In this document: one piece after another, positions 1 to 5,156 of the stretch | Layout of the letters: each line of letters starts with the position of its first letter | Position numbering within the stretch: the stretch's first letter is position 1 | NCBI GenBank assembly: GCA_005879655.1 | Contig: VBJK01000504.1 | Coordinates: forward strand, 1-5,257 | Origin: Chloroflexota bacterium | Lineage (GTDB): Bacteria > Chloroflexota > Ktedonobacteria > Ktedonobacterales > Ktedonobacteraceae | Direction: 5' to 3' | Length of the DNA stretch: 5,257 bases | The notes under the pieces: model-generated | Database searches by the model: none | What the model was told of the DNA's origin: nothing | What the model saw: the letters and a program-made list of their open reading frames with translations, nothing else | Translations under genes and position numbers: made by a program

Positions 1-390
1 GCTGAGGCTACGCGTTCCATCTTCACGTCTCCTCTATCAATGATATCCCGGATCAGATGATATCGTCTTTGTATGTGCTTGGATCGTTGATGAGATCTAG
101 GCTCCTTGGCCTGAGCGATTGCCCCATTGTTGTCACAGAAGACTACTATGGGCTGAGCACAGCTAGGAACGACGCCCAATTCTTGGACGAAGTTCTTTAT
201 CCAAACACCTTCCTTAGCTGCTTCCGAAGCAGCTATGTATTCCGCTTCAGTGGTGGAGTCCGCGACAGTGGCTTGCTTGTTCGATTTCCAAGTCACTGCT
301 CCTCCATTGAGCAAGAATACATATCCGGACGTTGACTTGAAGTCATCTACGTCGGATTGGAAACTTGAATCAGTAAAACCTTCGATGACC
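1..390 (-). other. RNase H domain, C-terminal end cut by the window
   Basis: Copia RNase H motifs appear in order: GFTDSSFQSD (D1146, codon 369-371), STSGYVFLLNGGAVTWKS, the acidic ADSTTEAEYIAA, VVFCDNNGAI (D1225) and RSHQRSKHIQRRYHLIRD. The window ends at ...DVKMERVAS, a few tens of residues before the usual C-terminus. This domain degrades the RNA strand during cDNA synthesis. Confidence 0.95.
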
Positions 391-3300
391 AACTCTTTTG
401 CCCCGTATACCAAGAAAAGATCCTGAGTCTTTCTTAGGTATTTGAGTATGGTCTTCGCAGCTCCCCAGTGGGCCGGGCCCGGATCAGACTGATAGCGACT
501 TGCAACTCCAAGTGCATGTGCCACGTCTGGCCTAGTACAGAGCATAGCATACATTATGCTACCCATAGCCGAAGCATACGGAGTTTGCTCCATCTTCTGT
601 CTCTCTTCGTCTGTCTGTGGAGACATTGACTTAGAAAGCACCACCCCGTGGCGTTCAGGAAGATAGCCTCGTTTGGATTCCTCCAAATTGAAGCGTTTGA
701 CAATCTTGTCAATGTACTGGGCTTGGGAGAGTCCTAGCAATCTTTTAGTCCTGTCTCGGAATATTTTAATCCCAAGGACGAAGTTTGCTTCTCCCAAATC
801 CTTCATGGAGAACTGGCTGGATAACCATTCTTTACTAGATGTCATTTCCTCTTTATTGTTTCCAATGAGCAGGATGTCATCTACGTAAACAATGATAAAC
901 TGCACAGCATCAGTCGAAGTCTTCGTGTATACACAAGGTTCATACGTGTTTTTGACAAAGCCATAGCCCTTTACAGCTTCATCAAAACGTATGTTCCAAC
1001 TCCGGGAAGCTTGCTTAAGTCCATAGATGGACCTGTTAAGCTTACAGACCTTGTTTGCGCTCCCACTGGATATGAAGCCCATGGGTTGTTCCATGTAAAT
1101 CTCTTCCTTAATGTTTCCATTTAGGAAAGCGGTCTTCACATCCATCTGCCATATTTCGTAGTCGTAATAGGCAGCAATGGCAAGTAGAATTCGAATTGAC
1201 TTCGGCATGGCTACAGGTGAGAAGGTATCCTCAAAGTCTATTCCAGGCCTTTGAGTATAGCCTTTCGCCACGAGCCTAGCCTTATACGTTGCTACGTTCC
1301 CATCGGCATCTAACTTGCGTTTGTATAGCCACTTGCATCCCACGGGCTTCGCCCCAGGAGGTAGGTCGACTAAGGTCCAAACCTCGTTAGTGCGCATGGA
1401 GTCCATTTCGATTTCCATGGCCTCTTGCCATTTCCCGGAGTCCTTATCTAATAAGGCTTCCTCAAACGTCCTCGGGTCTCCCACTGATTCTTCGGTCTCA
1501 CCGATTAATCCAGTGTACCTTTCTGGAGGTCGTGGGACTCTAGGAGTCCTTCTCGGAAGTTGTATACTCGATGAAAGAGGTTCTGTCGTTTCCACAGTTT
1601 GTGTTACTGGTGCTTGGTCCTGATTTTCATCTAGACCCACCAGGTGTCCTAAATCTTTTCCGACCTTCGGATTAGATTCTTCTAGAAACCTCGCATTTCT
1701 AGAAACGAACACTTTCTGATCAATCGGATCATAGAAATAATACCCGGCGGTTTCCCTAGGGTATCCCACAAACTTACAAAGCCTGGATCGCGGGTCCAGC
1801 TTATCGCCAACTAACCTTTTGACATATGCATCGCATCCCCATACCCTTAGGTAATTGTATCCTGGGACCTTCTTATGCCATAGCTCATAGGGGGTTTTTG
1901 TGACCGACTTTGAAGGTGCTATGTTAAGCAGCCTTGCAGCCGTCTCAAGGGCATAACCCCAAAAGAACGAGGGTAGATCAGCCGAAGCCATCATTGATCG
2001 TACTGAGTCCATCAGAGTGCGATTCCTCCTCTCCGACACGCCGTTAAGCTGTGGGGTGTAAGGTGGCGTCCACTCTGACAAGATACCGTGATCTTTTAAG
2101 TAGTTTTGGAATTCTGCGCTAAGATATTCGCCACCACGATCCGATCGCAATGCTTTTATCTTACGCTCCAATTGATTCTCAACTTCATTTTGAAACTCTC
2201 TGAACTTTCCAAAAGCTTCAGACTTGTGTTTCAATAGGTATACATAACCGTAACGACTGTAGTCGTCGGTAAATGTAATGAAGTATGAGTGTCCACCTTG
2301 TGTTGTTACACTCAGTGGACCACATATGTCTGTATGAACCAAGTCCAACAGACCTTGTGCACGTTCCATCTGCCCTGCAAATGGCCGTTTGGACATTTTC
2401 CCTTTCAGGCAAGACTCACACGTTGGAAACTCACCCAAGTCTGCGTCTAGCATCCCTGATGATACCAATGTGCGCAATCTCCCTTCGGAGATATGACCAA
2501 GACGCGCATGCCACAAGTATGTGTCATCACTACTTAAGGACCTTTTCTTAGTTGATAAATGCAGTAGATTAGTTTGATTATTGAAGACGTATAAACCATT
2601 ACGAAGGGTTCCCAAAGCGATATAAGAACCATTGCTTAAAACATGAAAAGTACTATTCTTAATCAAGAAAGTAAATCCAAGTCTGTCTAAAGCCGAGACA
2701 GAAACAATGTTCTTAATCAAATGAGGAACGAAATACACATCTTCTAAATCTAGACTAAAACTACTAGCAAACTCTAATTTAACTCTTCCAACAGCAAGCG
2801 CATGCACTCTCTTGCCATTCCCTAGCGTAAGAGTCATGTCTCCTCGTCGTAGATCCTTACTTTGTTGCAGCACCTGTTGGTCATTCACCAAGTGAGCACC
2901 ACAACCAGTGTCAAACACCCAAGAAGTAGGATCGTGAGTTAAATTTAGGAGTTCAACCAGAAATGTACCTGTTGCAAGAGTAGCGAGATACTCCTTGCAA
3001 TCCCTCTTCCAATGACCAGGTTGGTTGCAATGGAAACACAGGTTTTCTTTCTTTTGACTTGACTTGCTGGGACCTTTCTTGGATACCCCTCCAGTAGCCT
3101 TAGTTGCAGTCTTGGCACCAGACTTCTTCTTCTTCTTCCCTTTGGTAGTCTTACTTTCCTTAGGGCGAGAAGCTTTGGATGTCTGTGCCACCAGCACTGG
3201 CTTTTCAGAATTGCTCATTGTGTCTTGAGCATTCTTTAGCAGATTAATCAACTCAATGTAACTGTTCTTCTTGTCCGCAAGAAGATAGTTCACTCTGAAC

Positions 3301-3806
3301 TGATTGAATGAAGGGGGCAGGGAATGAAGAATCAAATCTTCATACAACTCATTCTTGTTGATTTCACTGAGTGCTTCCAAGCGCTCGATTCCCTCGATCA
3401 TCTTGAGACCATGCTCCAAGACATCGCAACCTTCCCTCATTTTTCTGCCATACAGCTCACTCGCAATCGAATACCTTAGGGATCGATCAGCCACCTGAAA
3501 CAGGTCTTTCAGATGCCGATGGATTTCCGAGGCATGTTGCATCGATTCGTGCTGACGCTGTAATTGTGGAGTCATGCTCGCCAGCATCAAACACCTAGCC
3601 TGAACATCGTCTTCCTTCCATTTACGGACAGTTTCGATTTCAGCTTCAGTGCTATCATCTGGAGCTTCCTCCGGTGGAGGTCCTTCCAAGACATAGGTTT
3701 TGTGTTCCGAATCTAAGACTATCTTGAGATTCCGGAACCAGTCTTGGTAATTCTTACCATCCAGCTTGTTTTGTTCAAGTACGATGGAATATTGGTTCTT
3801 AGCCAT
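1..3806 (-). CDS. gag-pol: Copia gag-pol polyprotein, partial at the window edge
   Basis: I translated this frame codon by codon. It starts with ATG at 3806-3804 (MAKNQYSIVLEQNKLDGKNY) and runs 1,268 codons to the left edge without a stop or frameshift. In order: Gag (about 1-230), a CCHC knuckle CFHCNQPGHWKRDC (257-270), protease DTG (299-301), HHCC zinc site (433-466), integrase core D493/D556/E592, reverse transcriptase with D889 and YVDD (974-977), and RNase H (from about 1140). Plant Copia polyproteins usually have about 1,300-1,450 residues, so only a short C-terminal piece should be missing. The chosen ATG has a good context (A at -3, G at +4) and matches the usual start of plant Copia Gag. 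The frame is open further upstream to a stop at 3951-3953, with an in-frame ATG at 3872-3870 that would add 22 residues. It would act in the cytoplasm, in virus-like particles, with integration in the nucleus. Confidence 0.97.
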   Translation of the reverse strand, partial: MAKNQYSIVLEQNKLDGKNYQDWFRNLKIVLDSEHKTYVLEGPPPEEAPDDSTEAEIETVRKWKEDDVQARCLMLASMTPQLQRQHESMQHASEIHRHLKDLFQVADRSLRYSIASELYGRKMREGCDVLEHGLKMIEGIERLEALSEINKNELYEDLILHSLPPSFNQFRVNYLLADKKNSYIELINLLKNAQDTMSNSEKPVLVAQTSKASRPKESKTTKGKKKKKSGAKTATKATGGVSKKGPSKSSQKKENLCFHCNQPGHWKRDCKEYLATLATGTFLVELLNLTHDPTSWVFDTGCGAHLVNDQQVLQQSKDLRRGDMTLTLGNGKRVHALAVGRVKLEFASSFSLDLEDVYFVPHLIKNIVSVSALDRLGFTFLIKNSTFHVLSNGSYIALGTLRNGLYVFNNQTNLLHLSTKKRSLSSDDTYLWHARLGHISEGRLRTLVSSGMLDADLGEFPTCESCLKGKMSKRPFAGQMERAQGLLDLVHTDICGPLSVTTQGGHSYFITFTDDYSRYGYVYLLKHKSEAFGKFREFQNEVENQLERKIKALRSDRGGEYLSAEFQNYLKDHGILSEWTPPYTPQLNGVSERRNRTLMDSVRSMMASADLPSFFWGYALETAARLLNIAPSKSVTKTPYELWHKKVPGYNYLRVWGCDAYVKRLVGDKLDPRSRLCKFVGYPRETAGYYFYDPIDQKVFVSRNARFLEESNPKVGKDLGHLVGLDENQDQAPVTQTVETTEPLSSSIQLPRRTPRVPRPPERYTGLIGETEESVGDPRTFEEALLDKDSGKWQEAMEIEMDSMRTNEVWTLVDLPPGAKPVGCKWLYKRKLDADGNVATYKARLVAKGYTQRPGIDFEDTFSPVAMPKSIRILLAIAAYYDYEIWQMDVKTAFLNGNIKEEIYMEQPMGFISSGSANKVCKLNRSIYGLKQASRSWNIRFDEAVKGYGFVKNTYEPCVYTKTSTDAVQFIIVYVDDILLIGNNKEEMTSSKEWLSSQFSMKDLGEANFVLGIKIFRDRTKRLLGLSQAQYIDKIVKRFNLEESKRGYLPERHGVVLSKSMSPQTDEERQKMEQTPYASAMGSIMYAMLCTRPDVAHALGVASRYQSDPGPAHWGAAKTILKYLRKTQDLFLVYGAKELVIEGFTDSSFQSDVDDFKSTSGYVFLLNGGAVTWKSNKQATVADSTTEAEYIAASEAAKEGVWIKNFVQELGVVPSCAQPIVVFCDNNGAIAQAKEPRSHQRSKHIQRRYHLIRDIIDRGDVKMERVAS
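700..1440 (-). other. Reverse transcriptase domain (RVT_2 type)
   Basis: The domain opens with WQEAMEIEMDSMRTNEVW and LVDLPPGAKPVGCKWLYK, the standard Copia RT start. It continues with ARLVAKGYTQRPGIDFEDTF. The first catalytic aspartate is D889 in QMDVKTAFLNG (codon 1140-1142). The active-site YVDD lies at 876-887 (D976, D977). SIYGLKQASRSW and the C-terminal LGIKIFRDR are also as expected. No inactivating change is visible in these motifs. Confidence 0.97.
1680..2525 (-). other. Integrase: HHCC zinc domain, DDE core and C-terminal domain
   Basis: The pre-integrase zinc site is H433-X4-H438-X24-C463-X2-C466 (WHARLGH ... CESCLKGK). The RNase-H-fold core has D493 (VHTDICGP, codon 2328-2330), D556 (LRSDRGGEY, 2139-2141) and E592 (NGVSERRNRTL, 2031-2033). 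The last two are separated by exactly 35 residues, the canonical D,D35E spacing. The Copia C-terminal stretch follows: VWGCDAYVKRL, LCKFVGYP, YYFYDP and VFVSRNARFLE. All catalytic residues are intact. It joins the cDNA to host chromosomes. Confidence 0.96.
2690..2930 (-). other. Aspartic protease domain
   Basis: The catalytic motif is at 2904-2912 in the context WVFDTGCGAHLV (D299). Copia proteases usually have D-S/T-G followed by C/A-S/T-x-H, as here. Downstream, LTLGNGKRVHALAVGRV and LEDVYFVPHLIKNIVSVSAL match the flap and C-terminal part of the family. It cleaves the polyprotein into Gag, PR, IN and RT-RH. The domain edges are approximate. Confidence 0.93.
2997..3038 (-). other. Gag zinc knuckle (CCHC)
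   Basis: Residues 257-270 read CFHCNQPGHWKRDC, a perfect C-X2-C-X4-H-X4-C zinc knuckle. In retroelements this nucleocapsid motif binds and packages genomic RNA and helps primer annealing. It is the obvious candidate partner for the leader hairpins, although nothing in the sequence proves the interaction. Confidence 0.95.
3105..3806 (-). other. gag: Gag (capsid-type) domain and basic linker
   Basis: Residues 1 to about 234. The N-terminus (LDGKNYQDWFRNLKIVL) is the typical copia-type Gag start with its conserved W. A helical body follows and ends in the family signature LILHSLPPSFNQFRVNY (around residues 160-176). An acidic proline-rich insert (EGPPPEEAPDDSTEAEIE) sits near residue 45. After residue 200 the chain becomes strongly basic, with KGKKKKK around 222-228 encoded by five consecutive AAG codons. 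That stretch is a plausible RNA-binding or nuclear-import patch; this role is inferred. Confidence 0.9.
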
Positions 3807-3823
3807 TTTATTGGTTCTTAGCC
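3790..3823 (-). repeat. 15-bp direct repeat abutting the gag start codon
   Basis: TATTGGTTCTTAGCC occurs perfectly at 3790-3804 and again at 3809-3823, a 19-bp period. In the element's sense the copies read GGCTAAGAACCAATA. The downstream copy begins with the G of the gag ATG and encodes the Gag N-terminus after Met. The upstream copy ends four bases before that copy and is untranslated if the 3806 start is used. It looks like a short slippage-type tandem duplication of the translation start region. Confidence 0.9.
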
Positions 3824-3895
3824 GAAAGCACGGAATTCGATCTACAAAGACAAAAGTGGGACAACTAAGCATCCTATGAAACTGAATCGATAAAA

Positions 3896-3920
3896 CATGA
3901 ATAAGGTCTTTAAATTCATG
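3896..3920 (-). promoter_or_regulatory. Small leader hairpin
   Basis: A perfect 7-bp inverted repeat (CATGAAT/ATTCATG, 3896-3902 with 3914-3920) encloses 11 bases. It lies about 90 bases upstream of the gag start. The tip is unlike the CACAGY hairpins. The structure could be chance. Confidence 0.4.
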
Positions 3921-3964
3921 AGTTGCTCCCACTGTTTGCGCGAATTCTCCTCATCCCTTAAAGG

Positions 3965-3992
3965 AGACAGACGGAAGAACCGTTAGGTGTCT
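3965..3992 (-). promoter_or_regulatory. Small leader hairpin
   Basis: Two stacked short helices, AGACA/TGTCT (3965-3969 with 3988-3992) and ACGG/CCGT (3971-3974 with 3980-3983), close a five-base loop. In the minus RNA the loop reads UUCUU. There are nine pairs in total with an asymmetric internal loop. This is moderate evidence for structure, and no function is recognised. Confidence 0.4.
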
Positions 3993-4018
3993 TCAAGTGG
4001 GCTTAAGGTCCATCATGC

Positions 4019-4059
4019 GTTTCATCTCATATCCTGCTGTGAGTGATACAAGATGAAAC
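4019..4059 (-). promoter_or_regulatory. Leader stem-loop H1 with CACAGY tip
   Basis: In minus-strand RNA, 4059-4045 pairs with 4033-4019 over 15 uninterrupted base pairs. Two of these are G-U wobbles (4028/4050 and 4029/4049). Above the closing C-G pair come a bulged A (4044), a C-G pair (4043/4034), a U-A pair (4042/4035) and the hexaloop CACAGC (4041-4036). The wobbles would be C/A mismatches in plus-strand RNA, so the fold favours the element's sense transcript. It lies about 215 bases upstream of the gag ATG. Confidence 0.85.
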
Positions 4060-4078
4060 CATCGAGGTAGCTAAACAA

Positions 4079-4094
4079 TCACGGCGTTACGTGA
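4079..4094 (-). promoter_or_regulatory. Small leader hairpin between H1 and H2
   Basis: A perfect 5-bp inverted repeat (TCACG/CGTGA, 4079-4083 with 4090-4094) has a six-base loop and can be lengthened by two wobble pairs in minus RNA. The loop does not match the CACAGY tip. Confidence 0.35.
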
Positions 4095-4113
4095 CCCTTA
4101 AGATAGTTCGCCT

Positions 4114-4163
4114 CATTGCATGCTACTATACCCAACTGTGTGTGATATAGAGAAGCATCAATG
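4114..4163 (-). promoter_or_regulatory. Leader stem-loop H2 with CACAGY tip
   Basis: In minus-strand RNA, the bases from 4163 to 4144 pair with 4132 to 4114 through three helices: CAUUG/CAAUG, AUGCU/AGCAU and CUAUAUC/GGUAUAG. They are separated by a one-base bulge (4119) and a small internal loop (4125 against 4151-4153). There is one G-U wobble (4131/4145). The tip repeats the H1 design: bulged A (4143), C-G (4142/4133), A-U (4141/4134) and hexaloop CACAGU (4140-4135). The stem sequence is unrelated to that of H1. Confidence 0.82.
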
Positions 4164-4182
4164 TTTGAGCATACCATCGTTC

Positions 4183-4244
4183 CATGATACTACAATTATC
4201 ATTACGCTCGACCAGCTGTGTGTGCCTTACGTAATAATTTCATG
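4183..4244 (-). promoter_or_regulatory. Leader stem-loop H3 with CACAGY tip
   Basis: The core is 4201-4235: AUUACG/CGUAAU pairing, a G-U pair, a two-by-two mismatch, then GGC/GUC below the tip. The outer helices AAUU/AAUU (4194-4197 with 4236-4239) and CAUGA/UCAUG (4183-4187 with 4240-4244) lengthen it through a 3-base and a 6-base bulge. The tip has bulged A (4223), C-G (4222/4213), A-U (4221/4214) and hexaloop CACAGC (4220-4215). This is the least regular of the four stems, but the tip is exact. Confidence 0.75.
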
Positions 4245-4280
4245 TATATCATCAAAAGATGTTCGCAAGGCCGGGTGGTT

Positions 4281-4321
4281 CACTCTATCTGTGCTCCGGC
4301 TGTGCGTGAGCAAGATAAGTG
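4281..4321 (-). promoter_or_regulatory. Leader stem-loop H4 with CACAGY tip
   Basis: In minus-strand RNA three helices stack with single-base bulges at 4285 and 4291: CACU/AGUG (4318-4321 with 4281-4284), UAUCU/AGAUA (4313-4317 with 4286-4290) and UGCUC/GAGCA (4308-4312 with 4292-4296). That makes 14 Watson-Crick pairs. The tip has bulged A (4307), C-G (4306/4297), G-C (4305/4298) and hexaloop CACAGC (4304-4299). The second tip pair is G-C here, against U-A or A-U in the other three, which is a compensatory change. Confidence 0.82.
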
Positions 4322-4631
4322 TCTCCCTGGCTCCTCACAACTCTTTGATGGAAGGCAGGATCGACAGCGAGTTAACCTGTCATCCCTTATTGCTCAAATT
4401 TTGTACTTGGATTGGGGCCAAGAGGGATTAACATGAATTTTAAGATCTCATCAACTTCGTTGTACGTTTGTTCTAGCATGCATCATCCTAGTCGCGTATC
4501 GTCATAGCAAACATAGATAAAGCATCACACAAACATACATTTCCTAGCATGCTCCTAGACCTGGGATAACTGTGAGCCATTCCTATGCGATCCAATTTCA
4601 CGAGCCCTTGTGAAACTTGGATCTTGATTCA

Positions 4632-4637
4632 TTTATT
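4632..4637 (-). terminator. Poly(A)-signal-like AATAAA in the putative LTR
   Basis: The minus strand has AATAATAAATGA, with the canonical AATAAA at 4637-4632. It lies about 320 bases downstream of the TATA-like word, which would suit an R region ending near 4600. A second AATAAA is at 5060-5055. Plant poly(A) signals are loose, so this is only suggestive. Confidence 0.3.
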
Positions 4638-4660
4638 ATTAAGCATACATTTCAAACACA

Positions 4661-4834
4661 TAGACCTAGTCTATTACATTTGGATTTTCTCAAAACCCAA
4701 ACATACTTGGGCCTTCAATAGTCTTCAAGTCCAGAGCCCAATTGATAGGTGATCCATTCTCCATCTTCTTGCAATCTCCCTCCAAATTACAGAAATAGAA
4801 AAATAAAAACCTATACTAGACCTAAACTATTACA
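4661..4834. repeat. Short imperfect direct repeats in the putative LTR
   Basis: TAGACCTAGTCTATTACA (4661-4678) and TAGACCTAAACTATTACA (4817-4834) match at 16 of 18 bases. A second pair, GCCCAATTG, recurs at 4736-4744 and 4837-4845. The spacings differ (156 and 101 bases), so this is not one simple duplicated block. Confidence 0.7.
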
Positions 4835-4954
4835 AGGCCCAATTGCCTGAAATGTAAGAGGCACGCAGGCCCCAAAAACCCAACAATAAATAATCAAGAA
4901 AGCACAGAAAAATAAACAGAATTAACTGTCTAGACTCGGCTCACAATATCCCAA

Positions 4955-4962
4955 CCATATAA
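4955..4962 (-). promoter_or_regulatory. TATA-like word, candidate LTR promoter
   Basis: The minus strand reads TTATATGG in an A+T-rich stretch upstream of the hairpin leader. A start site about 30 bases downstream would fall near 4925. Similar TATAT words near 5000-5010 compete, so the call is weak. Confidence 0.25.
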
Positions 4963-5156
4963 TAATTGCCACAATTAAAATAAGGGTCTAGATAATAGAT
5001 ATAAGCATATAATTGAATTTTCCATAATAGCCACTATTATCCTGGGTCTTTGAATTTATTGAATTTTGATGATTAACCCAATGGAATCCATGTTGAGACA
5101 TTACAATTCAAAATTCCAGCCTTTCACCTAATCCATGTTCCCAACATGATTAGGAT

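Larger units (their letters stand above)
3807..4430 (-). other. Structured 5' untranslated leader
   Basis: This stretch of about 620 bases upstream of gag has no credible protein-coding frame on either strand. The plus-strand open frames across 4120-4436 run through the hairpins and show no recognisable protein. It holds four stem-loops with a common tip (annotated separately), three smaller hairpins (3896-3920, 3965-3992, 4079-4094) and the 15-bp repeat at the gag start. Its upstream limit is uncertain because no primer-binding site was recognised. Part of it could belong to U5 of the LTR. Confidence 0.7.

Noticed and set aside
57..426. Plus-strand open frames antisense to RNase H
   Set aside because: They mirror the conserved RNase H coding sequence on the minus strand and show no protein signature of their own.
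673..888. Plus-strand open frame of 71 codons
   Set aside because: It is antisense to the reverse transcriptase, including the YVDD site, and is a shadow of that coding sequence.
1315..1623. Plus-strand open frame of 102 codons
   Set aside because: It lies antisense to the conserved start of RT and the IN-RT linker, and no known domain is seen.
2218..2551. Overlapping short open frames on both strands (2218-2412 minus, 2285-2551 plus)
   Set aside because: Both overlap the integrase zinc domain and core in other frames, and the true frame reads canonical integrase.
4165..4174. TGGTATGCTC (minus) as primer-binding site
   Set aside because: It matches the initiator tRNA-Met site only at its first six bases and has no convincing LTR end beside it.
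4213..4222. H3 loop palindrome CAGCTG as a kissing-loop dimer signal
   Set aside because: Only H3 has the palindrome, so it cannot explain the conservation across all four loops.
4019..4321. Iron-responsive elements or hammerhead ribozymes as an explanation for the hairpins
   Set aside because: The hexaloop is CACAGY and not CAGUGN, and the bulged base is A two pairs below the loop, not C five pairs below. No CUGAUGA...GAAA hammerhead core is present.
4404..4420. CTTGG/CCAAG inverted repeat with TTGGCCCC as an LTR border
   Set aside because: It is only a five-base stem, with no TG...CA border pair and no tRNA match that I could confirm.
4120..4436. Plus-strand open frames of 103 and 72 codons
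   Set aside because: They run through stem-loops H2-H4, have no recognisable motif, and are better explained as chance openness of a structured leader antisense strand.
4708..4841. TGGGCC/TGGGCT site-II-like words (4708-4713, 4735-4740, 4836-4841)
   Set aside because: They are three short common words of mixed orientation, too weak to call regulatory sites without comparative data.
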